From Hymenolepis diminuta (Eukaryota; Platyhelminthes; Cestoda; Cyclophyllidea; Hymenolepididae), in the NCBI GenBank assembly GCA_900708905.1, contig CAADRB010000004.1:1694597-1758596 (forward strand): a stretch of DNA of 64,000 bases. The letters run 5' to 3'. Positions within the stretch are counted from its first letter, which is position 1, and the number at the start of each line of letters is the position of its first letter. Position numbers and translations under genes: made by a program. The notes below the pieces were generated by a model. That model searched no databases, was not told the DNA's origin, and worked only from the letters and a program-made list of their open reading frames with translations. Shown piece by piece: positions 38,801-50,620 of this stretch.

Positions 38801-41469
38801 TTTATCTTTTCATTTTATTATTATAGAAGGTAAAGAGACATTTTTTCTACAGTTCACAATTATTATCCATTGCAAATTTGCTGCAACTCCGGTATCTAGA
38901 ATTAAATTTTCTCTTCCTTACGCTTATCTTGCTGTCCCTTGGATTAACTGAATGTACAGTTTTAAATTAAAATTAGGTCTTAAGTTGATAGCATTCTTCC
39001 ATAAATTTCAGCTTTTTGTGTTGTTTAAATACAATCAATCTACCTGAAAATATACCGAAATTAAAATTCTCACTATCATATTCAGCAGAAGTTCAACTCC
39101 ATAATGTTATAGATGTGCAGATTTCAGTGAGAGAAGAACTTGCAAATGCGCTTAAAATTGTTGTCATTTATTTTCCTTTTCCATTAGGTCCAGTGGAATA
39201 GTCTGCTCACTCTGCATATGATAAAAGTTAGGCTATAATTTTGTTTCTACATTTTGGCGAGATTTTAGGCACAAAGTTCTATGCTTTGGTAAATTAGCTT
39301 TAAATTATTGCTAAAAAACTAAGGCCATAAAATAAATAAGGCAGAAATAAGACTCATACTATACAGTGACATTTACCTTCTGAATCTTAGTTTCAATATA
39401 ATTTCTTAGAAATACTTTGGTGATTTTTAAATTTTTAGCTTTCCAAAATGCACAGAAAACTTCTTTGTCTAACATAACTTTCCACTGGCACTTAAACGCT
39501 GCAATCTTGCTATTTGAATACTAAAATAAACGTTTTGGCTACAGTGGCGATAGAAGTCTAGTAATTCAAGCAAGGTCTTTGCTAAGAAAATGCACCCAGT
39601 TAAGTAGATATAATAATAAGCCAATAATGCTGCAATATTGATATTCAATTCCGTGGTACAAGAGTAGGAAGCTGATAACCAGTGAGTCAGTTGGTTGAAT
39701 TCAAATTCTCTTCATACTCATGAGAAACATTTGAATCTGTCTCCTAGCGACAATCTGCAAACTTTTTGGAAAAATGAGTCCAAAAGCATTATGACATTGT
39801 AATATTCCGATGAGTGGAGTAGTCGTTTCTGATGATATATTTAGCAGGATTTGATTTTATAGGAAATGCATCCACTCATGTTTCTCGGGAAATAAGTTAT
39901 TTACATTTTTTCCTAAGTATGAATTAAAATAAATAATATACTTAAATTCTCGTAAGGAGCTGTTAAGGGAAATGTATTTGTTCCGAGCTGTTCAATACGT
40001 ATGTCACTTTCGTAGAAATAAGAATATCAAGGCTTGAAGCGCTCTTAGAAGAATCCTAGAAAAATTGTATAACATTTTGTTTTGTCGTTATTTTTCTCTA
40101 TTTATAGAAGTCCCATTAGCTTTGCAAGATTATTCCTTCACAAACTTAACGTCATTTAAATCTCTAACATCCGTTTCTGTCAATATTAATTAGTCTCAGC
40201 GTCAGGTCTTATTTGAGTTAAGTCTAATCCCTCAGAAGGCTAAGCTATTATAGTTCGAATTTCATCCTTCTTACCTGGAAGAGATAATTACACGTTCTTT
40301 CGAAAGCCAACTTCTTGCCAAATTTGTGTCTAAATTCCAGCATACATCAACAACTGTTTTTCGATTTCGGTTCACGAAGAAGATAAATATGTCGCTAAAA
40401 AACAGCATGACTAGCAATAAGTCTCAGCCAATTTAATACCCTTCTGATTACTTCTCGATTCTTTCTGCCCGCCGACAGCTCAACAGAAGACCTCCAGGAT
40501 GCTATTCGTCTTCAAAACTGGCTTTGAAGTTGCTGTCGATTCTTCCTACATTTAATTTCAGATCATCAGCTAAATGTTTCTGGGCATCAGAAGTCACAGA
40601 TGCCTTTACATCAATGTTAGTTTTTCCATTACCTAGCTTCCTTATTTTCATGTAAGAAAGAATGCTAGTCTCGTCGAACAACTGTTTCATTTTATAGCTG
40701 TAATGCGGACATCCTTCAGTCGGCACTTTTTTGAAGTTCTACTCATAGTAGATACGTTGTTTTATCATCGAAATGAGAGGTAAAAATCAGTAAAATCCAC
40801 TGTGTTATCCAAGGAACACAGGATCTTTTGATCCAACATGATGATCCTGGAGAATATTTTCTAAAATTTAAAATGTAATAGTACACTCATAGCCAAATGA
40901 GGAATGGATTTTCCCCATCTGTGTTCCATCTGAGAAGTACTTATGTCAGATTTTCTGTTACTGTTCATTTTCCTTTAAAAGAGTATAAATACAATAACGC
41001 TCTCCTTAAGTCGTCGTTCCAAATATGTCGACTTAAAGCGACTTCAGATGGTCTATTTATGAAGGTTTCGAGTCTTATAAAAGACTAAGATTGTTGAACT
41101 ATTGTCTGTCAAAATGGTATTGTCAAGAGTTACTGAATTCATGAGAGATTTTGAGAAGAAATTGTATTAATTTCAGAAATCTTGGTCATAATAATCGTAC
41201 TACCACGAATGGAGATACACAAACACTGCACTTCAGTAGTATATTATATACTGAAAAAAACTAATAATTGTATAGTTTTTCCTAGAATTGTCAATAAGAT
41301 CTTTCTGATTATTTTTGATTAAAATAATGATTGCAAAATTTAGTAATCATTACATTAAATAAGAGAACCGGTATTAATTCCTATTTTGTAAATTCGAAGG
41401 TTGACATATAAAATTGACTTCGTCGTAAAGATTTTACAAATCTTCAGGAATACAAACTATCAAAATACT
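35841..41469. other. Intergenic stretch, no recognised intact gene
   Basis: Only short unrecognised frames. A weak SINE-like segment with GGTTGAATTCAAATTC lies near 39656-39740 (plus). A minus-strand frame at 40726-40502 is described separately. Confidence 0.4.
40502..40710 (-). other. Orphan exon-like frame, possibly carboxypeptidase propeptide
   Basis: The minus-strand frame has coding-like composition (charged, few rare residues) and reads ...ILSYMKIRKLGNGKTNIDVK...LADDLKLNV...SFEDE before a stop. The spacing of NIDVK, a helix and an ED ending loosely resembles the activation peptide of M14 metallocarboxypeptidases. An acceptor-like TTACAG precedes it at about 40698. No peptidase domain was found downstream, so it is an isolated exon, a relic or chance. 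Confidence 0.2.
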
Positions 41470-41475
41470 TTTATT
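41470..41475 (-). terminator. AATAAA polyadenylation signal of MAB21L
   Basis: AATAAA on the minus strand about 207 nt after the stop codon at 41682. It is the first canonical signal I see downstream, giving a 3' UTR of roughly 220-240 nt if used. Confidence 0.55.
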
Positions 41476-41681
41476 AAAAATCTACAATAATAAAAACTTA
41501 TCCTAGTGGATAGAACTAAGCTTCGTTTGCTTAATAATTTGCCTACAAATATACCGAATGAAAGTCACGCATTAGATATAAAAAGGAGAAAATGTTATTG
41601 TTTGCTGAATGATATTTGGATACTATTTACAGATTATACTAAGTGAAGATATAAGGTTCATTAAAGGAGTACCAGGAGTAT

Positions 41682-42920
41682 TTACAATCTTTGGAATGCA
41701 GTAGGACAAGTGATAAGACTTCTTAGTAGCGTCCAACAACGTCTAGCAGCTAATTCTAACATAGGAGTTGTGTGCTGAGCAAAAAGATCCAATTGAGGAA
41801 GGAAGTAATGGGGGCAATGACGGTGCTGAAGACATGAGATCAATTGAAGTAAAATTCCGTTGATACGATCTGGCAGCGCGTATTCATTCCATTCATCCTC
41901 TCTTGGATGCTTTTCACATTCGTGGAGAAGCAGAGTCTTAATAAGATAATCATGAAGCATCCTTGCATCATTTAGAACCAAATGACGTTCAAGTAGAGTT
42001 GTGAGTATGTTCAGACAAAGTTGACGTGAACCTTGACTTAAAAGGCGCTCTTCAGCTTCGTAGAAATCCAACTGCCAGGCATCACCTTCTGCTGATGCTT
42101 GTTGTTGCTTATCAGACCTCGTAAAAACGGATTCCTGGCTGAGAAGTGTGAACCCTTCATGTTTGACCTCAGCAACGAGCCGTGGACAGGGCCAGGCTAA
42201 CCAACCAGGTGACGCAGCAGCTGGCCAATGATTTGCCGACCTTGGCCAGAGGCCCTGACAACGAAAGGCGGGTGTGATTTGAAGTGTGTACCGGTCTCGA
42301 ACTCGAATTTTCACTTCACTATTAATTCCACTAATGAGTTGAAGGATAGCACGATAAGCAGACTTCTCAATAGTTTGAGCAACAAGACTATGGAATCGGG
42401 CGCGTATCTTTCGTGCGGAAAGATATCCAGAAGCGGTGATAAACTCAACCCAAAGTGACATACTCCTTTTTCTACCGTCCGAGAGTTTCAAAACCGCTGC
42501 ACCAGGAACACTTCCATCGTCAACAAAATTAAAGACACCCATCTGATTAAGAAATAAGATCACCTCAAATTCATTTGAGGAATTGACGCGTAGACCTTCA
42601 TACAAATCAATGTCCAGACCGTATTTTTGAGCAAGACTGTTGGTAACTGATCCAGAATTGTTAGATCCTTCATTGGGTGCTTTCAGAGTGTTAATAAAAC
42701 GCGGTTCTTGGAGTTCTACTTCGCGAAGAATATCCTGAGCAATCTGAATTACCTCATGAAGATTTCTTGCAATTCCACTGCGCCGTGCTTCGACTTGAGT
42801 GTGGATGAAAGTTTTCATTGATTGGTAGACGGTTGCCATATATTTGGGTTGACCTGGAGGGGCCTCCTCATTCTGATGATAATTAGAAGAGTTGATATCA
42901 CCTGGAACGTATGCGGACAT
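41682..42920 (-). CDS. MAB21L: Mab-21-like protein (MAB21L1/L2 homologue), intronless
   Basis: The 412-residue protein is collinear with animal MAB21L1/L2 (about 359 aa in vertebrates). Near-invariant blocks include NEFEVILFLNQMGVFNFVDD (117-135), VLKLSDGRKRSMSLWVEF (143-160), ITASGYLSARKIR (161-173), the LQITPAF and GLWPRSANHWP blocks (213-233), CEKHPRED (335-342) and DRINGILLQLISCL...CPHYFLP (351-375). The family has a cGAS-like nucleotidyltransferase fold and acts in neural, eye and body-wall patterning; catalytic activity is generally not shown. E117 and E119 are kept. It has inserts of about 16-20 residues at 80-105 and about 5 at 235-243. The frame is open upstream to 43103, but M at 42920 is preferred because earlier residues are unlike the family and cover CCAAT boxes; M28 (42839) aligns with the vertebrate start and is an alternative. 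Vertebrate MAB21L1/L2 are also intronless. Confidence 0.95.
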   Translation of the reverse strand: MSAYVPGDINSSNYHQNEEAPPGQPKYMATVYQSMKTFIHTQVEARRSGIARNLHEVIQIAQDILREVELQEPRFINTLKAPNEGSNNSGSVTNSLAQKYGLDIDLYEGLRVNSSNEFEVILFLNQMGVFNFVDDGSVPGAAVLKLSDGRKRSMSLWVEFITASGYLSARKIRARFHSLVAQTIEKSAYRAILQLISGINSEVKIRVRDRYTLQITPAFRCQGLWPRSANHWPAAASPGWLAWPCPRLVAEVKHEGFTLLSQESVFTRSDKQQQASAEGDAWQLDFYEAEERLLSQGSRQLCLNILTTLLERHLVLNDARMLHDYLIKTLLLHECEKHPREDEWNEYALPDRINGILLQLISCLQHRHCPHYFLPQLDLFAQHTTPMLELAARRCWTLLRSLITCPTAFQRL

Positions 42921-42997
42921 AGTAGGAAAATGGTCGAATGCCCGTTTTACACATCTTCGCGCGTACAGCGCACGTTCTATGAGAACGCACACTTGCG

Positions 42998-43045
42998 ATT
43001 GGTCTAGACGGGTGTGAATGCGCGATCGTACTGCAAGCTTATTGG
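42998..43045 (-). promoter_or_regulatory. Two CCAAT boxes of the MAB21L promoter
   Basis: CCAAT on the minus strand at 43002-42998 and 43045-43041, about 80 and 125 nt upstream of the preferred ATG. The surrounding 150 bp is richer in CG dinucleotides than the neighbourhood. The function is inferred from motif and position. Confidence 0.5.
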
Positions 43046-43103
43046 TTGAGGGTATGAAATACGCGATATAATTAGCGTTTACGTAGAAAGAACTGACGAA
43101 CAT

Positions 43104-46100
43104 ACTCAGATGTGGTTTTAGTTTCAGTTTTTGATTACTTTTTAGGAGCTTTGTGACACCTTATCGCTTAGTTAACTCAATTTCGCTTTAATCTTAAATC
43201 TGCTTCAATAATACAAATATAATTTCAAGAGAAATGTTACAAAGGTATACAAATTGATAATTCGTAAATAATCAGTTGCTAGCAGGGTCGCCGTTTAAGA
43301 TATTTTATATAATGTATTTAAAAGTTATTAGTAATTTCAATATAAATTATTTAGTTATGCTAAAGTAATTTCGATGAAGAAAGGGATAGAAATCGTACAA
43401 TCAATCGTCCAGATTTAATATTTGGTCTATAGGCTCTTGACTCCATTAACCCAGGAGATAGAAATTTGAATTTCAAAGTGTTAAGTTATGAAAAAGCTAA
43501 CAAAAATAATCAGAATAAAAAAACCACTTAAGATAAGATTCCTTCGAAACCCTGACTTTATTCTAAGCTTCCATTCAATACCTTTCCGTTCTTCTCTTAT
43601 TGAGCTATTCCATTATTTCCGTCGTTCTGGTGTTTTCTTACTATTAAGAATTTGAATATTTTACTTTACTGTAAGAAAAATTCTGAAATTCTAAATTACT
43701 GTGAAATTATTCCCTTATTTTAGTTCTGGAAAATCAACATTAAATATTATGTGAACAAGCAAATATTTTTTCCGGTTCATTAATGCTATAAATACCTTTT
43801 TTGGGTCAAAAGTAAAACTGTATCAATCAATTTTCATTTTCAAAGTGTACCTGCTCATTTCAATTTTAATAAATGAATAAACAAGTTCAATCTTTTCAGA
43901 GTTAAAATACAACATAATTTTCAACATCACATAGTTTGCCATTTGTAATCTATTTAGTCGTCTTTTTTGCCTAGGAAATTTTTCATAGTTGTAATTTCAC
44001 ATCCTTTTAATTTTATCATTCCAGCTTCTTTCGCAGTAAATTAATTTAATGCACTTAAACGAACTAAGGGCAGTTGGGATGAGTATCGATTTTTTCCACG
44101 TAACTAAAACTGTCGAATAGCATTTGAATTTCGTGCCCCCTCACTTGAGCTTAACTCGCACCAACCACCACCGGACTTGAGTGAGATGAGGAGGGGGTGA
44201 GGAGGGACAACTCAACTTGATTACTACTCGCGATAACAGCTTACTCTGAGTCGAGTGGAGTAAGACAAATTTGGAAGGGTGGAGTTAGGTAATTTGATTC
44301 TCATTAGTCTTTCTTGGAGGGACGGTGGGACACTAATGGCATTGCTAGGAGTAGCAGAATGCAGCAGAACTCTAGAAAGGATAGAAAGGATAGATATGGG
44401 GAGTGAATTAAGTTGACAGAAATCTCGAGCAATAAATGCTGGAGGTGGGGGTAAGAGAGAGAGAAAGGGTTAATTAATCATAGACTGACTCACATCAGAC
44501 GTAAATCCGTGCGGGTAGGCTTAATGAAATTCGTATTTCGTGATTACGTTTTCGTAAACATTAGAGTTAAGTTTAACTAAAAAAATATACATTATACTTA
44601 GGGGCTACACTTATTTTCAACTTGACCATTATTAATCAAAATGTAAAATAACAGTCAAAGATTTGGTAAACTTTAAACAAGTTTTATTTAAATTTAGCGA
44701 AATGCTTAATAGTTGAGGTTTAGAAACGTATTTTACCACTAGTTCTAGCAAGAAAAGATTGTCATCCATGTGAGCTTTCTCTGTTAGAATAAATTTACTT
44801 TTCAATCAATTTAAACGAGCGTTATTTTTTAGCTATTTTTCGAAGAGCTCAATCTGGATATAACTTTATTTTCAAATACATATCTATTCAAGTTAGTATA
44901 TTTTATTGCTAAGAGGCGGAATCGACCTTTCTCTTTACTCTAAGCAGAAATAATGAATAAAGGAAATTCGTCCCTAGAACACTGGATACTAAGGTTATCT
45001 CTTTTTATACTTATATCTGTGGCCGAACTATTCTCAATGATACAAAACTGGCCAATCAATTGAGTTTTATAATGAGCGAGTTTTACATTCCTAATAGATT
45101 GCGGAGAAGTCTTTGGTTTCTCATTTCTTCTAGTTCAAGGCTATCTCAAATCATATAATTACCGATGTAGCTTTATATCACTATTAAAACTATAAAGGAA
45201 TTTTTGATGCATTGGTGATGTGCTGTAAATTTTCAATGAATCAAAAAAATCCTCTTCAGAGTTAATTAATTTAATCTTAACGAAGTAAGATCCCAAGATT
45301 CCATTTTCTGTTGATGCGTTTTAAGTTTCAGGAAAAGGAAGGGTATTTGAAATAGATGTGAAATTTTTAGTCAATCCATAGATATTCTAACTAAATTTGA
45401 ATCCTATTATTGAGAGATTTTTTTTGGTATTAAAGCTGGTTAACAAACAGACAGTCTTTGAATTTATCTCACCCTAGTATTTCGATAATATAATGTTTCT
45501 GTCCATTCGATTTTGTAATGACGAGTGTTAGCGTATTGCCGTTAACATTATTTTTGAGGACATTTTGACTATTCCCATTACCTCGGTGTTTGATATGCTA
45601 TCTATATAATCCAGTTTTGATGCCCTACCATCCAAATACTACCTATTGCAATCCCATCCAATCTGTAAATAATGTAACCTATGAGCCACTTTCTGTCTCT
45701 TGCTCAGACGAACTGTTTTCGCTTTTCCAAATGGTGATTTTATGTGTGATCAAACTTCCATAAATCTTGTATGTGATGGAAATTGTTTGAAGTTTAAGGA
45801 ACTATCAACTCAACCTATGTATACTGGTAGTTAAAGTACACTAGCCCTGTTCGAAACATTCCTGTTATGAGAAAATTGAGTAAAATTAGATATAAAATTG
45901 AATAGCTTTAATCTCTGAAATGTGACTACCCTAGAATGAAAGGAAATATTTGAAACCATATTTTCTTAGTTTTTTCCGAAATCAGTTCTTATGTCTACAA
46001 TAGTAGTATAAGAAGTGCGTCAGGTACGTAGAGTCAAATGGGTCAAAATAAAAAAGAAAGTGGGATTACTAATTGATAAACTCACTGACAAATATAGACA

Positions 46101-47163
46101 TTATTTTTTACCGAAATGCTGCTAAATTGTAAAAGTAAATATTTTACGTGTGTTTAATTAATTAAGAATAAAAGTAGTCTTAAGTAACATGAAAATTAGA
46201 ACCATTGCAAAGCAAAATTTAATACTTCATAATGCACTGTGTCACTTAAAACGTTTGAAACTTTAAATATTGGCTTATATATAATTTTTTAAAAAGAGTT
46301 TGTTGATGCGTAAGGCAATAGGTGTCTAAATGCAGAAAATCCATGTCTTCTATTCTAATATTTATTGTTTTTTTAAATCATACGCTGATAGAAAATCAAA
46401 GTTTGATATTAATAGTCATTTTCTAATGATTGATAAAAAAACATTCAAAGGTGTCTAAATGCAGTGAAAAAATGAAATGAACAGAAGAGGTTGAATAAAT
46501 CACCCATGGATGACTTAAACGAACTGCAGCAAGGGAAATTAGCCTTTAAGTCGTTATATATGTTCATTTTCACTTATATATCTACTTATATTATTACGGC
46601 AATTTCTCTGTGACCCCCCTACTTTAAAGCGATGCGCCGCTATCGTTAATAATTATTATCATCATCAGATATCTGTCGGCCTTAGATAAGGATAGACTGA
46701 GATCACTCTAAATCATGGATTCCTAAGTAAATAACTGAACCTATTTATTTTTGGGTAAAAAGGCATCAAAGCGTCCTTGCATTTTAATCAAGTAACGTCT
46801 CATGCTCCTATACGTAGAACATGTTCAAATGCAGAGAGTCACGATTTATTTAAGACAAAAAAATAAAATCAACACTCTCAAAATAAAATATATATTGAAA
46901 CAAAACAATAAATTAAGTAGGTTTAAGTTTAGATATTATGAGATATATTTGATCAGATTTATTTCTAGGTTGCTTATAGTGATCTACAAGTCTGGCGTTT
47001 ACTTGAATCTCATTGGCGTCCCTGTCGGCTGACGTATGTTTGACCGCGTAAATTTTACAGACAACCAATGAGTATTATTATTTATCATATTTTTATCTAT
47101 AGGAGGAGCTGATATTATATCTTATCACAGTATCTTTCATTTATTGTTTCCAAAAATTTATTT
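43104..47163. other. Intergenic region between divergent MAB21L and TMUB
   Basis: No gene seen. A GC-richer, purine-rich segment at about 44090-44470 contains G runs (GAGGAGGGGGTGAGGAGGG, 44188-44206), a repeated AGAAAGGAT (44374-44391) and a GA run. It may be a regulatory element for either neighbour. A 15-nt direct repeat GGTGTCTAAATGCAG lies at 46321-46335 and 46450-46464. Confidence 0.45.
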
Positions 47164-50100
47164 ATGTTATTGCCGGAGTTCATTGAAGGAGTCGGCAATG
47201 AGGTTCTATTTTGTGCATTGACACTGGGTGGGATACTCTTTTGCGTTGGTGTACGTTTATACAATAATGGTATCAGAATGACCCACTCCCAGCCCCGTGT
47301 TCAGTCACAATCAGCTAATTCAAATTCAGATTCAACAGAAACTGCGGAATCGACGAGTACCAATGAAAATGTAGATGATTACCACACCGGAGTTCTAGAT
47401 ACAGAATATATGGAATCACTGAGAGACCCTAATTATAGTCCAGATATTGGTAAGTTGAACATTTTGGTAATGACCTTCACTTATGTAGAAGAAAGTGCTG
47501 GTAGGGAGAGGCTTAGACAGGATAAGAAAAAGGAGTTAGAGGAAATCAGAAACTCCGGAAATATTGTCGTTCGCCTTCAGTATCTTAATGATCGTGTTCG
47601 TTATGTTCATGCACCCCCGAATATGCCTGTCGCTCAATTTAAAAAGTAAGTAAAAACTTCTTTAAAAATTGCATCTGCTTCTTAAGATTTTTAGTTTAAT
47701 CTGTACTCCTGATCTGTACCTGCGACTATTTATTTGATTAATTGTGCTTGGAAATTAACATGGCGTTAGCACATGAGGCAGTTTTTGATGCTTGCGGAAT
47801 GATTTTGGTGCTGGATGATTTTTCATCTTAATTAATTTGTTGGAATAGGAGTAACAGGAACCGAGGTCACTAATTTAGGAGTTACCAAGTTGTAAGAATT
47901 GATAAACCAAATCTTGGTTATAGAAGCTAAAAATATAGCTAACAGCTAACGGCAGTAACAGCAGTTTTAAAGCAAGACACCAGGAGCTGACTAGGCCAAA
48001 ATGTGTTGGTCAAAGCACAATGAGGATTCATGTGAGTATGAGAGGGATTAGGGGGAAGTTTAAAAGCCCATAAATGACAAGCAAGTGTCTGCGTATGTGT
48101 ATGTGGAAATACAAAGACGGTTTATGAGTCATTTGGGCAAGGACGTGTGAGGAAATGAGTGCGTGTGTATTCTTAATGTAACGAGAGTTATAGAAGGAGG
48201 GAATCGATAACCGCGTTTAGACGTAGCAGATAGGGATTTTGAGTCATAGGAACATAAACACGAAAAACTGAAGTATTTTAGAATATGGAATGGGAAAAAG
48301 AGTAATTTTAGAAAATGTATAATCATCCTTCAAATTCTAAATGGGGCATATAAAATCGAAATATTTCTATTTCACGTGTTATCTTCTGTGTGTACCAAAA
48401 TGTATAAAGTATGCACTTACCGGGAAATCCTGTATCAATTTTCGTAAGTTTCCGCTCAAACACTACTGAATTTTTTTCGGTTTTTATTTTTATCATATAG
48501 CGGGATTCATTTTTGCCAATACTTCACCTTTCATTATCTGGATTGCTAATTCTCTTTTATGCTTACGCATTGCACGTTCTTCTCTGTTTGCATTTTGTAT
48601 ATTTTTAAAGTTCGCAGCAGAGCAAAATAATTTTCCTTTTGGAAAAGTAATTAAAATCATATAACGGGAATTCCAATAAATGGTAAGGGGGAATTGAACT
48701 AGAACTTATTCAGCAACTGAAAGGTATTAAAAGATCTTACTTCATTTGACTTTCGAAATCAGATGGTATAATACTTACTTAGCTGGTGGTTTGCTTTTCA
48801 ACTTTCATGATTATTCACATGGATCAGTAAGCAAATTCTTATTCACAATATTCGGTACTTATTGACCAGTTTAATTACGATGGTCGGTCTTTTGTCTGAG
48901 ATTCATTTTTTTCTGTCGAAGACAAAGAAGGCAGAATGATCTTGTATGATACTAAGCGGCTTGCATTGTTTCAATATAGCCGCCTGAGATAGATAATATT
49001 TTTAACTTGGCAGAGCTCAATGTTGCTGATTCTCATATCATCATAAGACATTGTAATCACATGCTTTCTTACAACTTATCGAAAAAATTATTTCTAACGT
49101 TTTCGAGATCGTGGACTTGTGATATCCACTGGTGCACATCCAGTAGTCTTCTGGGAGGACGAATCATCTGGAAATCGATAGTAACTGGTTTGAATGGCCA
49201 TTTTAATCTTGACGATGGCGCATCCGTTTACCTATTCTGGTGGATTGCAGCTGAAATCCATAGATCTTAGTGATCCCTCGTAGCTCATGATCGGTCCACT
49301 GAGTAGCATTCATTCGGTGCATTTCTGTGGTATTTGAACTATTGGTTAATCGTTCTAGAATATTCGTATGTGTAATTCCTGTTGATCATATTTCGGTTAG
49401 AGTTGTGTGGTTCCTTAATACCAATCCGCTTGTTAATTCATACCTCATGCGTAAATGTGTATCCGTGTTGATGCACTTCTATTTAGTACAACGTATTCAT
49501 TCCAAATTTTGATATTATATTCTATCCTCTTGCATTGTTTCCGGTCCAATACTGCTGTTTTAGCTGGTGCAATACAATACAAAGTACAATAATTTCCCTC
49601 TCAAATCGTTAAATCACAAATTAAGATAGAATTTGGAAGTTAAGCTCCAATCGAACGACCTCGAATCTCTCCAGACAATGAGGTTTTTAACTGCAAAGAG
49701 GTCTCAACCGCAACTGAACCTCTGTAGATGTCTTGGTTTCAGAACTGATATCCCCAAATTTACCTTTCTCCTCTCAGTGAGTGTTTTGTTGATCCTGTGT
49801 ATCCTGTCCAAATCATATTTTTAATGTAATTTTTTAAGTGGGTTACTCAAACAGTTTTTTCAAATTCTTGATATAGAAGTTTTATTGGTCAGGAGTGAGA
49901 TGGCAGAATGCTGGCTTCTCTATCAAAGTACATTTCCAGAAGCGTCCTAGTTTCAAGTAGTGCACAATTACACCTATCATTTCTTCTTAGTTTAAGAGCA
50001 ACAACTAATACAGTCCACGTGAATTCAGTTGATATTTTAGAAAACATTTTTTTTTCTAATTGCATTCAATAAAGGAGCATTCATTCTACCATCTTGTCTT

Positions 50101-50620
50101 TCCTTACAGGAGGTTTTTCGCCGACGAACTGGAACGTCAGAACAAGAGTGTGCGTCTAATCTTTCAGGGTCGTGAACTAAAGTTCAACAGTCCCGAAAAT
50201 CCTACAAGACGCTGTCTGCGGGACTATGGTGTGTCTGACAACTCCACGATTCACTGTCTAATTAGCGATGCTCCCCCTCGATCCACCAGCCCTCAAAATG
50301 GTCAACAGGGTACCTCCTCTACAACAACGGGACCCACATTCTCTCGCGCCACTTTCAATGGGGGCCCCGAAGATATTGATTTTGGAAGTCATGCACTGAT
50401 GCCTCTTTTAGCATTTCTTCTCATCTCCGCTTGGCTCTTTCGCCTGGCACACTCGGAATACTTCAGTTTACTCTCAACAGTTGCTCTGATTTGCCTTTCA
50501 GCAGTGTTTCTTGGCGCGGTTTACAGTTCTGTTTACAGTTCGAATGATCAATCAATTCCAGGTTTCCGAAGGTCATCGTCGTCATCAATTGCAGCTGGTG
50601 ACGCTACGAGGTCATCTTGA
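47164..50620 (+). CDS. TMUB1: Transmembrane and ubiquitin-like domain protein (TMUB1/TMUB2 homologue)
   Basis: Three coding exons: 47164-47449, 47489-47645 and 50110-50620, giving 317 residues (TMUB2 is about 320). The N terminus has the family signature EFIEGVGNEV just before the first membrane segment (about 14-31). An acidic Ser/Thr-rich linker follows. The ubiquitin-like domain spans about 120-200 (VVRLQYLNDRVRYV... KKRFFADELERQNKSVRLIFQGREL ... TIHCLIS). Two C-terminal membrane segments follow (LMPLLAFLLISAWLF and the STVALICLSAVFLGAVY region). In mammals TMUB proteins sit in the ER membrane and assist ubiquitin-dependent handling of membrane proteins; the role here is inferred from that. 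Intron 1 is 39 nt (phase 1, GTAAGT...TATGTAG), in frame and stop-free. Intron 2 is 2464 nt (GTAAGT...TTACAG) and carries an inverted LTR copy and other repeats. The ATG fits the conserved start. Confidence 0.92.
47450..47488 (+). other. 39-nt micro-intron in TMUB
   Basis: Starts with a perfect GTAAGT donor and ends CTTATGTAG. Its removal joins ...YSPDI-E-ESAGRE and deletes 13 hydrophobic residues (GKLNILVMTFTYV) that sit oddly in a polar linker. The length is a multiple of three and there is no stop, so an unspliced message would still be translated into a 330-residue form. Confidence 0.75.
47930..48332 (-). repeat. Inverted LTR copy inside TMUB intron 2 (family copy B)
   Basis: Read on the minus strand from 48332 it starts TTGAAGGATGATTAT and keeps ACTTCAGTTTTTCGTG, TTATGTTCCTATGACTC, CCCTATCTGCTACGTCTAAA, TATCGATTCCC and CGTCCTTGCCCAAATGACTC, in the same order as the LTR at 17467. 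It ends near CGTTAGCTGTTAGC (about 47935-47950). No gag or pol follows, so it is a solo LTR. Confidence 0.75.
48835..49020 (+). repeat. Third dispersed repeat family, copy B
   Basis: GATGGTCGGTCTTTTG, GAAGGCAGAATGATCTTG, TATGATACTAAG, ATAGCCGCCTGAGATAGATAATATTTTTAA and TTGGCAGAGCTC match copy A at 23.7 kb in order and spacing. It lies in TMUB intron 2. A short GGTGCACATCCAGT word at about 49131 is shared with the SINE region at 52.8 kb. Confidence 0.55.

Noticed and set aside
42228..43007. Plus-strand frames opposite MAB21L
   Set aside because: They are shadows of a highly conserved minus-strand coding region.
42921..43103. 61-residue N-terminal extension of MAB21L to the upstream in-frame ATG
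   Set aside because: The residues do not resemble the family and the interval holds two CCAAT boxes, fitting promoter or 5' UTR better.
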